Assembly: GCA_030063045.1 (NCBI GenBank)
Contig: JAQSEB010000022.1
Span: 620,001 to 684,000 of the forward strand
Source: Pratylenchus scribneri
Lineage: Eukaryota > Nematoda > Chromadorea > Rhabditida > Pratylenchidae
Reading direction: 5' to 3'
Length of the DNA: 64,000 nt
The notes below the pieces were generated by a model. It made no database searches, had not been told where the DNA came from, and saw only the letters and a list, made by a program, of their open reading frames with translations. Positions 23,726 through 36,081 of this stretch are shown piece by piece; within the stretch, counting starts at the first letter, position 1, and the number at the start of each line of letters is the position of its first letter. The position numbers and the translations under genes are program-made.

Positions 23726-24121
23726 ATGGCTGCCTTACTCAATTTATTCAATAAAAATTCTCTCCCTCACTTCTTGGTGATCTTTTTGTTTATTCAACAG
23801 CATGTTTGGCCATGTTGACGGCCAACAATGCAAACCAGGTACATGTTATAAAAGTTTGACAAAAATAATTATTTTGTTTATGATTTTTCAGAATGTTCTG
23901 AACCTGAAACTTGCCAATCGGGCAGTTGCTGCCTCCCACTTACCACATGTATGTAAAAAAATTTTTCGAAAGAGATGCGATATTTTGAATTTACTCGCAT
24001 AATTTTTTCTAAAGTTAGGCCTATAAAAAATTATTTTATTTTTTTTTGTAATTTTTTAGTTTGTGAACCCGGCGGTACCCCTTGTTGCAGTGGAAGTTGT
24101 AGATTAAGAATTTGCATCTAA
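23726..24121 (+). pseudogene. K10: knottin gene with a frameshifted signal exon
   Basis: Exons 23726-23838, 23892-23948 and 24060-24121 have good splice sites, and exons 2 and 3 are in normal phase. Exon 1 is 113 nt (3n+2) where the family has 3n+1, and the frame reaches TGA just after the signal core. Exon 2 carries C, C and CC. Exon 3 carries a canonical C-x6-CC-x3-C-x5-C. TATAA is intact at 23622. Only one base separates it from an open gene, so a very recent pseudogene or a sequencing error is possible. Confidence 0.7.
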
Positions 24122-25115
24122 TTTCGAATGAGAACATAAAATGTGCAAGAAAATTTCTCTTCGGTGAAGAAAAAAAGATGAAAAAGAAATAAAGATGAAA
24201 TTCCACAAAAAATTAATAGTGTAAAATTTCGCAATTCTATATTGCAACACAAAAAATTATTTGTGCTATTAGCATTACTTGATAAATGTTAATTGATCAA
24301 AATTGCTTAACTTAAAAATGCCAATCAGACATTTTATCAAAAATCAGCACAAATCTGAAAAATCAGCACATTTTCAATTTCTCAGAATTGGCCCTTCAAA
24401 ATCAGCACTTCTGAAATATCTGCACAGCTCAGATCGGAACTCAGCCAATAAACGCCTCATGCCGTTGATGAAAGAATCGCTATTGCCTTTTAAGCTTTTA
24501 ACTACATGCTTGTTTATTAGGTTTTGATTCCATAGCTCTGAGTGAGGCAACTGCTAATTTGAAAATATCTTTAATATAATTTTTTAGCATTGTTGATCGG
24601 CGGTTAAACAAAATCCCGTGCCTTTTCGCCGAAGAGGCCAAACTTCATTCATTCCATCCTTTTTCTGCTGAACTAGGAAATAAAGATTAATCCGAATTTT
24701 TAGTCACTGGAATTGGAATTGTATAATGTTGTTATTTAATAAATAGAGGAAAATTTGCCAAAATTGGGTGTTATTAAATGAACGTTAATCCGTTTTTCGG
24801 TGTCATGGGTTCGACCCTGTGACCGAACTAAAGACCGATCGTAGTAAAATCGCCAAAATATTGGCCTTCCAAAGCCCAAGTCCGCAATTTTTTTTACCTA
24901 TTTCACTTGATAAAAATTTTTTCAAGGTAAGAGATAGATTCGAAAAATATGTAAAAAATTGAAAATAAAAATTTTTAAAAAAATTTTTTAGACAAATATT
25001 AAGAATTAGAGTTGAAAAATTCTTAATTTTATACAATTTTAATATAGGAAATTATAATTTAATAAAAACGAACAAATGTTTTGAAATTAAATTTTAATTT
25101 TCATATTGTTAATCG

Positions 25116-25219
25116 TTATTTTTTCTGCTGATCACTTCCACAGCGAATTGCCGTAGTCAGACCCACACAACTGCAGCAAATCTCTCCTATGACCCTTAAA
25201 TATCCCTCTAGAAACGTCT
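25116..25219 (-). pseudogene. K11: orphan knottin-like terminal exon
   Basis: After a TTTTTTAG acceptor, the frame stays open for 34 codons to TAA, reading ...IGEICCSCVGLTTAIRC. It retains CC-x-C-x8-C but has lost the module's first Cys and shortened the CC-to-C loop to one residue. No signal exon or family promoter lies upstream within 2 kb. Confidence 0.5.
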
Positions 25220-26665
25220 CTAAAAAATCAAAATTCAGCGAATTTTTCGACAAAAATTTGAACTTGTAACATTAATAATCAAAGGCATAAAATTTTAAAC
25301 AGAAATTAATTCACTGATACTTAACTAAATATCCGCCATTTTATGCCAAATAAATTTGTAAAATTAATTTTCATTTGCAAAGTTAAGGTTAACAAGCCAT
25401 TCGATAAATTTTTACCAAAGCACTGTGAATTTTGAATGGATTTTAAGAATAAAAATTGGAAAAAAATAAAATTGCATCTGAAAATTTTCTCGCATTTTTT
25501 TGTAAAGTCAATTATTAAGTAAATAGTCTAATTAAATTAAAATAAAAATATTAAAATACTAAAAATATTATCAAAAATTGCCTTACAGTGAAAATTTTTT
25601 ACCACAAAAATTGAATTATTAGAAGTACATTGTATTTTCTCGAAATTTTTGAAATCGAAATTTCGAACCAAAAAACACGAAATTTATAGGACTCGAAACT
25701 CGAAATTTCACCCAGCCCTGGGCGCAACCCTAATAAAATCCCTCGAAAATAATATGTACTTTTCCAAAAAATTTATATAGAATCTAAAAATATTCCGGTG
25801 AACAAAATTTTGCTGACTAACAATTTCAGATCTCCGCTTTCCAAATAATTCCAATTAATAATTGTAATTTTCCTCTAAAATAATGGAATAAAAATGATGA
25901 TTCTTATGCCAAATGAATTAGCCTATTGACGCAGGTTTTCAATTATTTTTCCCGATAATTCAAGAAGCTTATGGACACAAATTGCTGAATTTTGCTATAA
26001 ATCCTCGGCAAATTTAGGTGGAAAGTGATAAAATGGAGAACGAAATGGAAATGAGGGAAAGAGGGAATGGATATGGATCATGAATGAGAAAATTGGATAA
26101 AATAAATATAATAAATCCTAAGGAAACAACTCAAATTTCCCGTAAAATTCCCCAATTAAAATTAAATCAAATTAAGAAGAAAATTCACTTTCACGCCGAA
26201 ATTATTATAAAATTATGAGCAAAAGAAAAGGGATCGCTTTTGGTTTTTCTTGCCAGAGAATAATTAACGTAAAAGTGCGGTTTAGAAGATAATAGCATCC
26301 TTTTTACAGGCAAAAGCTGGTCGTGTTATTTGTTGTCTTCCCTCTTGTCGTGGCTTCGACACTAGTGAAACATGGTTTTATTTTAAAGAATTTCATAAAA
26401 TCATTTTTTTTAATTTTACATAATATTTAGTAACGTTCAGTTAAACCACGATTACTAGTTTTTTTTTTCAAAAAAGTACATTTAATAAATTCCAGCACAA
26501 ATATTTTTTGTTGCAAAACATTTATCATTAAATTTGAAAATTTTTTATCTATTTAATTTTTTCGTTCATAAATTCAATCATATTTAGTTTTTTCTTTTCA
26601 TCTAAATTTTTTTGTTCAGTAAAGGGAATGTTCTCGTTCTCGTACACATTCTGTTTTTCTTCAAA
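25220..26665. other. Long intergenic stretch
   Basis: Mostly AT-rich sequence. The one protein-like patch is 26320-26440 (+), which after a TTTTTACAG reads GRVICCLPSCRGFDTSETWF. It could be a THAP-like or other zinc-binding exon fragment, but I cannot connect it to anything. No repeat array or RNA gene seen. Confidence 0.35.
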
Positions 26666-28803
26666 TTAAGTGCAGTTATCTGACAATGAGGACCAATCAA
26701 ATGCGCATTTTCCACTGCAGCAATGGGTAAAATCAACATGGAAACAAGCTAAAAAATCATACATAAATAAAAATAATTTTTTCTAGACCTAATTTTAAAA
26801 AGTACTCAAATATTTAATATATCATCTCATTTATAAAAAATTTTTGCACAAATCATTTTATTTCAACTGATTCTGATTCTTTTTATTGATTAATTATTTA
26901 AATTTATTAGAATAGGAAAATAACTATAGTGGTATACTATGGCTTAAAATTCTACATACATTCGCCAGTTGAGAGGCAATCCGCTTTAACACATCGGTTT
27001 GATTGGTATCCACATTTTCCACTGCAACATTGTTCATTTTGGTTACACCCTAAAAAAATCATTAAAAAATTAAAATAATTTTTAGACTTAAGTTTAAAAA
27101 AATTTAACAAAAAATTAAAAATTTCTTAATCTTTCGAAAAAATTTTCTGTCTGTATATATCAATTTGTTTATATTTACTGTTCTTTTTTAATTGCTTAAT
27201 TATTTAAATTTGTTAGCATTATATACTTCCAATCGCAATTTCAAAAATTAATCTAGCGAAAAATCATTGTAGAATATATGTCTTTGAACCCTACATACAA
27301 TCGCCATATCCTGCATCGCTATGGCATTCACAATGGCCATCCGTACATTTGTTACTGCAACATGCTTGATTGGCATTACATTCTAAAATTCATAAATTGT
27401 TAAAAATATTTTGTTTAGCCATAAATTTAAAAAAGTTAAAAAACAAATTAAAAATATCATGTCACTTTTAGAAAATTTTATGTTAATACATTGTTTTCCA
27501 TGTCAAATAATTGCTTAAATGATTACAAAAAATTATATATTTGCAATCAAATCTTAAAAAGTTATAGGAATTTGAATTTTGAAATAAGATAAATGGAATG
27601 TTTTGCCCTAAAATTTAGTGTTCGGCAAATGGGTTTTTTCGAGATCGATATCGAGATATCTCGGAAAAACGAGATCTCGAAAAATCTCGATTTTTGGACA
27701 ATTTTCCGAGACGAGATCTCGATCGAGATATCTCGAAAAATCTCGATCTCGAAAAATCTCGAAAAAAAAAGTCGAGATCTCGTCGAGATTCGAGATTTTT
27801 TAAAAAGCTTTAGAAATGTTATAAAATTCAAAAATTTTTGTTTTTATTTATCTTTTATACATTTTAATTAATCTAAATAAAGATAAAATTCAATAATAGT
27901 TCATAAACGGCTCAAAAAAATATTCAGAAAATTAGGCATAGCGAGAGAATTAGGATTCTAACAATTAAAATTTTTAAGAAGCAATTCGTATTTCGTAGTA
28001 TGGGATTCAATAATAACATTACTCCAAATCATTTTTTTACGCCGATAGCGAAATTTTAACCAAAAATGTTCTCATCAGGGAAAAATTTCAGCCAAAAATG
28101 CTCCCGTCAGGGAAAATTTCAGCCAAAAATGCTCCCGTCAGGGAAAATTTCAGCCAAAAATGCTCCCGTCAGGGAAAAATTCTGCCAAAAATAGCCCGAA
28201 GCAAAAAATTTTAGACCAAAAATGCTCCCGTCAGGGAAAATTTCAGCCAAAAATGCTCCCGTCAGGGAAAAATTCTGCCAAAAATAGCCCGAAGCAAAAA
28301 ATTTTAGACCAAAAATGCATGTTTTGACAAATCTCGAATCTCGGGAAATCTCGACGATATTGAAAGTCGACCGAGACGAGACCGAGATCGATATCTCGGG
28401 AAAATCTCGGTCTCGAAAAATCTCGGTTTTTTCCAAAAATTGACCGAGACGATATCGAGATCGATATCGCGAAAGAATCTCGGTCCGATATCTCGGAAAA
28501 TCTCGCCGAGATCTCGTCTCGTGCCGAACACTACTAAAATTATACATACGATGACCACGTGGGAGGCATGAAACACATTGCTTATTTTCATCACAGAATA
28601 AAGTTTCTTCGTTACATTCTGAAAGGGCATAAATAAAAATACATTAAGCATTTATAAAACATACTTGGGTCGCATTCAGGCCAATCACCTTGCACTAGGA
28701 CAAAATATTGTTGAATCAATAAAATGGCCAGCACGAGAAAAGAGCAGTTGAGTGAAAGCATTGGGAAGGCATTTTTGTTGAAGGAATGAAGGAAGGCAAC
28801 CAT
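26666..28803 (-). CDS. K12: secreted four-module knottin-like protein, 154 aa
   Basis: Five exons: 28803-28665, 28618-28550, 27382-27299, 27049-26960 and 26748-26666, every junction phase 1. The signal peptide MVAFLHSFNKNAFPMLSLNC continues to a long hydrophobic core. Module 1 lacks CC (C44, C48, C55, C61, C64). Modules 2-4 are canonical: C64-x6-C71-x5-CC-x3-C82-x4-C87; C89-x9-C99-x5-CC-x3-C110-x6-C117; C122-x6-C129-x7-CC-x3-C142-x10-C153. This is the largest member in the window. The second intron contains the 918-bp hAT-like insertion at 27616-28533. The insertion leaves the GTATGTATAA donor untouched, so splicing should still work. TATAA on the minus strand is at 28918-28914. Confidence 0.8.
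27616..28533. mobile_element. hAT-like non-autonomous element with perfect 8-bp TSD
   Basis: Terminal inverted repeats are TAGTGTTCGGCA and TGCCGAACACTA, flanked by the direct duplication ctaaaatt (27608-27615 and 28534-28541). The ends are packed with inverted 'ctcgagatatctcg'-type motifs. The centre carries about 31-bp tandem repeats (gctcccgtcagggaaaattt, 28065-28320). No transposase. Removing one TSD and the element restores the CCCTAAAATTATACATAC context seen at other family donors. Confidence 0.85.
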
Positions 28804-29449
28804 TTTATTCGGGTGAGAATAAGAATATTCTATTCAGAATAGAAGAAAATATGCGGGGTTTTAATAAAGTGGATGGAATGGAAAATGATGGTTTATGGGA
28901 CATTCCAACGTGCTTATAAAGACACCCAACTTGGGCAAATTTCACTCTGTATTAAGGTAAACCAAGGGTCCAAAATGAATGCTAACTTTGCTTCCCTCTC
29001 ATATGACCTTGAAAGAATGATCAAAATTATCCATAAAAATGCAAATTCCATGTTTTGTTAGAAAGGAATTGGGCAAATTTTCCTCAATCAGTTTCAAAAT
29101 TCATAAATTATTCAAATCGGTGGGCAAGGGCACCAAAAAGCGAATAACATTTCATTGTTCTATCATAAGACCTTGCTTGAATGATCAAAATTATCCTTAC
29201 AATATGCAAATCGCATGATTTTTTAGAACGATAATGCTCAAATAACTATCAAAATATTCTTTTGCCATACATTGTCTAAATTTGAACATTTTTTATCTAT
29301 TTTTTTTCATTTTGGCTGTTTTCACAAATTCAATCATATTTATATTTAATTTATTTCTTTTTTTGATTTATAATTTTTCGTTCTTATAACAAGAATGTGT
29401 TCTCGCAAATATTTTTAATTTTTTTTCCAAAAAAATGAATCGGAGCCAG

Positions 29450-29545
29450 AAAAATTTTTCCAGCTCCGGCTCCGCTCCGGAGCTGGAGCCGGAGCCGGAG
29501 CTAAAAATTTAAAAGGTCGGAGCCCGGAGCCGGAGCTAAGAATTG
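29450..29545. repeat. GGAGCC/GGCTCC simple-sequence tract
   Basis: Imperfect repeats of ggagccggagc and its complement form a GC-rich, hairpin-prone island within AT-rich DNA. Confidence 0.8.
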
Positions 29546-30368
29546 TGAAAAGCACAGCTCTGAATATAATTAAAAATATTTTCCCGAACATTTCAACCGA
29601 TTCCTCTTCTCATTTTACTATTTGTTTTTATTAGACTAGAATTTCTCTCTTAAATTTATAAAAATATAATAGAATTTTTCCCTCTAATTAATTTCTAATT
29701 ATTAAAATAATTAATAATGAAATAAATTTTTGGAAAATTTTATTTTTCAAAAATTTTTTTTGAGTCTATTTGCCACGTCGAAAGAATTTTTTATCGAATG
29801 AAATATGCAAAATAAATTGTGGGAAATGAGTTTTGAAAATCTATCAATTTGTGATTTTTTCTATGATCGGTCTTTGGTGGAGTCACAGGACCGGTCCCAT
29901 GACACCAAAAACGGAATTCACATTCATTTAATAACATCCAATGGGGCAAAATTTCCTCTTTTATTAAATAATAAAATTATCCAAATCCAGGGGCCAAAAT
30001 GCGGATTAATTTTTGCTTCAATGTTATTAGAAAATTGGAACTGGATGAAATGAATTTGACCCCATCCTGTAAAAAGGGATGGAATTTACATTTAGGATGG
30101 ATAATTTTGACCATCCATGCAAGGTTATGATGGGAGGAATAGAAGATTTGCATTTGAACCTACCCATGGATTTGCAAAATATTTTTGATTTTTGAACCTT
30201 TTTTGATAGTGAATAAAAGAAAAAAAAAAGAATTTTATATTTTTTATGCTTGATTGAGAGTAAATTGTGCCCCATTTGGAGCCTTTTTAAGCCAATGCAA
30301 GAAGGACACATAAATTCATTATTTCCTTTTCATCCAATTTATCAAATTCCTCACAATTTCCAAATAAA

Positions 30369-31116
30369 ATGGCTGCCTTCCTCCATTTTTTCTACAAAAA
30401 TCTATTCCCTATGCTTTTCGTCAATCCATTTCTCTTGCTTACCATTTTGTTAATTCTACCGCATATTGTGGAAATGGATGATTTACAATCCTGCACCCAC
30501 CATGATGGTATATTTTTTTTAATTTTTGAAAAAAAATCATATTTTTATTTATGTCTTATCAGATTGTGGCGAACATCAATACTGCGATGCTCTTACTTGC
30601 CAAACATGCCGCCCACCTACCACGGGTATGTATAAATTTAGGGCATATCATTCCATCATCGTTTTTTTTTTAATTCCTATCATTATTTTTTTTGATATTA
30701 TGATTTAAATTGCGAAATTTAAGGTGTTAGTCAATTAAGTAATGAATGCAAAAAATAAATGATTGAAATATGATATTTTGAAAAATATTTCTCTAAAAGA
30801 GGGGGCTATTTTTAATCTTTTCTTATATTTTTTTAAAAAAAAAATTAGAAAGACAAAATTATTTGTAATTGTTTATGACTTTTTAGGATGCTTGGATAAT
30901 AGATGGTGTTGCAGTGGAATGTGTCAGAATGGCTTTTGCGCTTGCCTTCCATCTGGCCCATCACAATGTATAATTTTAGAATATAACATCCCACTGTGGT
31001 TGTTTTCCAATTCTAATATCATTAATTTGTTGATTTTAGCTTGTACTAAACCTGCCCAGTGCTGCAGTGGAAATTGTCCTCATGTTGCTGGATTCGATAG
31101 AGTTTGTGAAGATTAA
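30369..31116 (+). CDS. K13: secreted triple-module knottin-like protein, 119 aa
   Basis: Four exons: 30369-30507, 30563-30625, 30887-30967 and 31040-31116, phase-1 junctions. The last intron is only 72 nt. The signal peptide is MAAFLHFFYKNLFPMLFVNP plus a Leu-rich core. Module 1 lacks CC (C42, C48, C54, C59, C62), as in K8 and K12. Module 2 is C62-x6-C69-x5-CC-x3-C80-x4-C85. Module 3 is C87-x8-C96-x5-CC-x3-C107-x9-C117. The upstream block reads CCTTTTTAAGCC, lacking a clean TATAA. Its exon 1 is closest to K8 (both end SCTHHD). Confidence 0.8.
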
Positions 31117-31848
31117 AACATGATGGGAAGCGTATGTGTGCGAGAATATTCCCCTTATTAGATGAATTAAATAAATTTTTAGACTAAAAAATTAATTGAA
31201 AATAATTGAAAACAAAATTTTCAAATTCCACCGATAAATATAATTGCAAAACTCAACAAAATGAGTATGATGTCATTGATTTGATAAATATTATTAGAGC
31301 AAAATTGTTTATCTAAAAATATTTTAATATTTTTATTTTAACTAGATATTTAATTAATAATTAACATTCATACGAAAATTTAAAAAATTTCACTTTTTAA
31401 TACAATTTTTAATTAAAATATATAGAATCATTTCGTTAATCACAGTCAATCAATATGCAAATGAAAAATTTTAAATTTTATTATGCAAAAAAAAAAAATT
31501 ATAATAGCTCTATAGAGTCCTGTCCGGCTATTGGGGTTTAAATCTTTTTAGAAAATATCAAATAAAAAATTATTATAAGGTATTCGATTATAGAGAATCC
31601 AAATTTAACATTGATTTTTCATATCCTTAGGTTTATAAACTGGTTTTAAATTCCAACATAATCATATGGGTTATGAGCGATAGACGTGAAGATAATTTTT
31701 ATGAGTTTTGAAAAAAAATATTTCTAGAATTGGATTCCCCATCATCGAAAGCACTTAAATTCCAGTTTTAATTTAGAATATATAGCTGAAAACATATACT
31801 TGCACTGAAAAATGTGCTCTGAAATATGAGAATCAAAATATTGCTTAC

Positions 31849-31956
31849 TGGAGAATTTTTTTGCGTTGCTACAAATAATCCGCCATCAGAAGAAAGCATT
31901 AATAGCATCATGGAGGAGGCAATCAAGGAAAGCAATGGAAAACGAAAAAAGTACAT
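31849..31956 (-). other. Possible signal-peptide exon of an unknown gene
   Basis: ATG at 31956 opens 36 codons, beginning MYFFRFPLLSLIASSMMLLM and ending VATQKNSP. A GTAAGC donor follows in phase 0. The leader looks like a genuine secretion signal and is unlike the knottin leader. I could not find a convincing second exon downstream (31.1-31.8 kb), so this is an exon candidate only. Confidence 0.35.
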
Positions 31957-32907
31957 TTTGTAATTAGAATTTTCAGTACATTTTTAAATAATTTAATTCT
32001 ATGTTCAATTTTATATATTTGATGATTCCTTTTTATATGCCCAATTTAATTATATTTGAAGCAAATTATATTGACTGAATAAACAAAAAATTCAAATTCT
32101 CTTTCGATTTTTAGAGAATATTATTTGCTATCATCACCAAATTTTGAATTCAATATTTTATTTTATTTATGCACTTTTATTTAAAACTAATGGCATCTTT
32201 TTTAGTTTCTCTTGATTTCGAGTTTCGATCAATCGTACATTGTAAGAATGGTTTGTCAGGCTAAATTGTTTGCTGTGCATCCCATGAATTGAATATGCTT
32301 TCTTTTTTTTCTCGAAAACAAAACAAAAAATTATCCATCTAAAATGCAAATCCCATTCATTGCATTTGCCCAATAGGATTAACTTAACTTCATTCTATTC
32401 CATCCAATTCTCAATTTTCGCTTGCCTCTAATTCAATCAAATTAAATTTCTTTTTTTTAAATGCGTTGACGAAGACCACCCACCATTTTGGTGATTTTTA
32501 TTTTTATCTCGATCAATCTTTGATTCTGTTACAAGTCCTGGCCTCATGACAAAAAAAACGGACCACTTTCTACTCCAACCATTGAGGCAAATTTTTCTCT
32601 ATATTAAAAAAAAAATATTCAAATCCGTGGGCCCAAAACGCGAATAATCTTTGTTACTATATTCTCCCAAAAATTTGGAATTGGATGGAATGAATGAAGT
32701 TTGGCCTATCCAGTAAAAAGGCATGGGATTTTAAATTTATGATGGATTTACATATTGAGAAAAGAGATAAGTAAAATTGTTGGCATTTTCAGCAAAAAGA
32801 TTTCAATAATTTTAATTTGCCCCATTTGGGGCATTTATAAGCTCATTGGAAAGTCAAACAAACACATCAGTCATCATTCTACATATTTCCATTTTCTTCT
32901 GAACAAA

Positions 32908-33357
32908 ATGGTTGAATTCCGTTATTCTTATAATAAAATTGCCTTCCCAATGTTGTTCATCATTTTGCTTATTATTTTCCTGATTCAAGAGCATATTGTG
33001 CAGATTGATGGTCAAGAATGCAAAGATTTTGACGAAGGTATGTAAAAATTTAAGCCATAGCATTTCATTGTTGTTATTTTTCGATTTCTAGCTTTACTTT
33101 ACTTGATTGTGATCGGAAGTACAAACCAATTTAAGCAATTAATTGAGAAAAACTATAGTTGATATAATAGCAAAGTGATTGATAGGTGTACAAATATTTT
33201 TCGAAAAAAGCGGGCTATTTTAATTTTCTTTTATAATTTTTTAAGTTAGACCTTGCAAAAAATTGTTTTTTTTAAAAATTTATTTATTAACTTTCTAGAT
33301 TGTATCGATAATGATGACTGCTGTAATAGTTGTGATGACTTCCATAAATGTACTTGA
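32908..33357 (+). CDS. K14: secreted single-knot knottin-like peptide, 62 aa
   Basis: Exons are 32908-33037 and 33299-33357, with a phase-1 intron of 261 nt. The signal peptide MVEFRYSYNKIAFPMLFIIL runs to IDGQ. The mature peptide is acidic (EC, KDFDED, IDNDD, DDF), unlike most members. Cysteines are C38-x6-C45-x5-CC-x2-C55-x5-C61. TATAA is at 32836. AATAAA follows at about 33424. Acidic mature charge suggests a different target or solubility from its paralogues; this is inference only. Confidence 0.8.
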
Positions 33358-34079
33358 ATGAGAGCAGAAAAAAATTAATGCGCGAATATTACATATCTAT
33401 GAATGAAAAAATGTTGATGAGAAATAAATCGATAGTGATTAAATTTGTGAACAAAAAAATGATAAAAAAATAGATTCAATGATAAATTTTATATGAATAA
33501 AATTGTTTATCTTGAAAAATTATTTTAAATTTTTGTTTTAATTAGAAAATTTGATTAATAATTAACTTTGATACAAAAAAAATCGTGAAAATTTTATAAC
33601 TTATAATTATAAACCCAATTTTATCAGATAATTGAAGGAATTCTTCCTCTGATTTAAAAGTGGCGAATCAAGAAATTACTCAAAGCCTTGATTCGAATAA
33701 AAGCAAAAAAATTCAACAAAACCAAATTTTCCCCCAATTCCCATATTTTCTATCAATCATAAAAAATTAGAAATTTCTATAAAATTTCGGAATTAAAATT
33801 TATTTTATATTAGAAAATTTTGGGCATTTAAAATCCTTATAATTAATCTAAACATGCATAGCAATACACTGCAGACGGATTTTTAGCAAATTTGGTATAT
33901 AATTTTAAAACTGATTGAAGTAATTAAAAAATGAGTAAATTGTAATAAAAATTGCCAAAAAAAAAAGTTTTAAGCAAAAAAATCGAAAAATAAGCCAAAT
34001 TAGACAGTTTTTTGGATATTAAAATCCATGACCAATTAGGTGAATCCATATTTTTTGCATTGCATCCTTCCAACAAATT

Positions 34080-34221
34080 ATATTTCTCCCTAATTTTGCT
34101 ACTATTGGTAAAAATTATTTTGATTATTGACCAATGTTGCCCGGCGATTGTGGCGGATTGTGTTTCCCGAGGGCAGCCATGTCAATCAGAAGCAGATGAT
34201 TGTTGCAAAGGATCTGTGTGA
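34080..34221 (+). pseudogene. K15: divergent truncated knottin-like frame
   Basis: A hydrophobic leader (YFSLILLLLVKIILIIDQ) without a clear ATG leads into CC, then ADC-x6-C-x6-CC-KGSV and TGA at 34219. This is the front two-thirds of a classical knottin loop pattern with the last two cysteines missing. The leader and loops are unlike K1-K14, so it is either a separate knottin lineage or a badly decayed copy. No TATA block is present. The DNA after 34240 is a copy of 7527-7610. Confidence 0.45.
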
Positions 34222-34608
34222 CGCTAATAAATTTTTGTGGCTTATTTTCCAAAAAAATTAATTTACACCGTCTGGGTAACAAGTATTTGAAAAAATGCGT
34301 GACAAAAATGCACTCATTTATTAAAAAATTAAATAGAATCCTTATTTTTAGATTTAAAAGAGAAAGAATATACATTTTTTTATCGTAGTGAACAGAGAAA
34401 GATTATCGAAAGGGAGGAAAATGACCATTTTGTTTTGAGCATTTTTGTATAAAAATATTGAGGAAGAATAGTAGTTGATTACATAGAGAATAGAATCATC
34501 ATTTTAATGAAATTTTCGATAAGGATTTAAAAATATTTAAAATGGATGGGAAAATTGAATCTCATATGACCTTGTCATCACTCATTATTATATCTTATGA
34601 TCTTGCAT

Positions 34609-34979
34609 CAGGGTGTCTATAAGGTCTGACCAAAAATGTGGCATTGGCTATGAAAAATGTGGGAAAAATGTGGCAAAATTGGCCAAAAATGTGGCAAAAA
34701 ATGTGGCATTTTTTAAAACAATTAAGATTCAAATAAAAATTAATTTAAAAATATTTATTTTGTATATTTCTCTATTATTTTATATCCAAATATGGCCGCG
34801 CAGCGAAAAATTTTACTAAAAAATGGCCGCATAGCTAAAAATTTTAGTCGAAAATGGCTAACTACCGAAAAATTATAACAAAAAGTGCTCGCCAAAAAAA
34901 TCAAAAATGTGGGAAAAATGTGGCGAGATGGTCGAAAATGTGGCAAATACCACATTTATGTGGTATTTTAGACACCCTA
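34609..34979. mobile_element. hAT-like MITE, 371 bp, 8-bp TSD
   Basis: Ends are CAGGGTGTCTA and TAGACACCCTA, flanked by direct tcttgcat (34601-34608 and 34980-34987). Interior copies of aaaatgtggcaaa face both ways. Same family as 40907-41198. No coding content. Confidence 0.9.
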
Positions 34980-35733
34980 TCTTGCATGGATGATCAAAAA
35001 CTATCCATCCAAAATGCAAATTCCATGTTTTTTTAGAAGAATACGCCAAACTTCATTCATTCAAAATAAGTATCATTATTAGTACACACCGCCGTTTTTT
35101 CCAAATTTAAAATATTCGCAACTAAACCTAATAAGCTCGGCCAGGGTTTGGACAGTGGGGGTGGGTGGTAGGATGCATAAGCCGAGGTAATTTATTTTGA
35201 AAATATTTAATTTATAGAAAAAAAAACACTGAAATTGCCTAAAAGATTGTAACGTCTCATATGTTTTATTCCATAGATCACGCGAAGACGAATTATTTCA
35301 TAATTTAGCATAAAATTAGCAAATTATTAAACAATGCATTTTCCGTCTTTCACTGATAAATTTTGTAGTTTTCGAAGAGTAAAATTTTGAAATCATTTTT
35401 CATTTGCATAAATGAAATTGTTGTAACGATGCGATAAATTTTTACCAAACTAATGTAAAGTAAAACTTGAATAGATTTAAAGAATAAAAATTGTAGAATA
35501 AAAATTGGAAAATAAAAATTAGATTTGAAAATTACCCTTTAATAAGTATTTTTCATAATTTTTGTTTGATGGGTTCTTAACCGAAAAGTACTAATATTTC
35601 AATTGCTTGCTTTTATTGATTAATTGCTTAAATTTATTAATAAAATTTTAAGAATAGGGAAATAACTACCGTGGAATAATACCTCTGCCTTAAAATTCTA
35701 CATACCTTCGACATGTTTGAAACGGTGCCATGC

Positions 35734-36081
35734 CAATTCCACAATAGGGTCAATATGGGCGTTTTGGACTTATAATAAATCAGAAACCGGTTTTAGACCC
35801 TACAAACCTTATATCATTTTGTAGATCTCATCGAGACGCATCGAATGGTATATAATTTGTTATGGCTTGTTCCAAATTAAAGGGTATTAAACCGTTTAAA
35901 CCATATTTTTTTGTTTTAGGTTTTAAACTCTTAAATTTGGCCCAAATCATGACAAATTATATACCAATCGATGCGTCTCGATGAGATCTAAAAAATGGTA
36001 TAAGGTTTGTAGGGTCTAAAACAGGTTTCTGATTTATTATAAGTCCAAAACGCCCACATTGACCCTATTGTGGAATTGACC
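35734..36081. mobile_element. Foldback MITE
   Basis: Near-perfect inverted arms of over 100 nt start caattccacaatagggtcaa. The centre holds the inverted GACGCATCGAATGGTATA motif. It interrupts a minus-strand knottin exon remnant, whose GTATGTAG donor survives at about 35695-35710. A further arm fragment with ccccggacgg lies at 36095-36125, matching the outer end of the element at 6784. Confidence 0.8.

Noticed and set aside
24780..24830. GGTTCGACCC box-B-like word, possible tRNA
   Set aside because: It is part of the ggtgtcatgggttcga hairpin in a dispersed duplicated block, with no box A or acceptor stem.
26320..26440. CC...C motif, possible knottin or THAP exon
   Set aside because: Single short stretch with no leader, no family flanks and no histidine in place; not enough to call.
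27562..28651. Several Arg/Ser/Ile-rich frames on both strands
   Set aside because: Generated by the ctcgagat and gctcccgtcaggg repeats of the hAT-like insertion.
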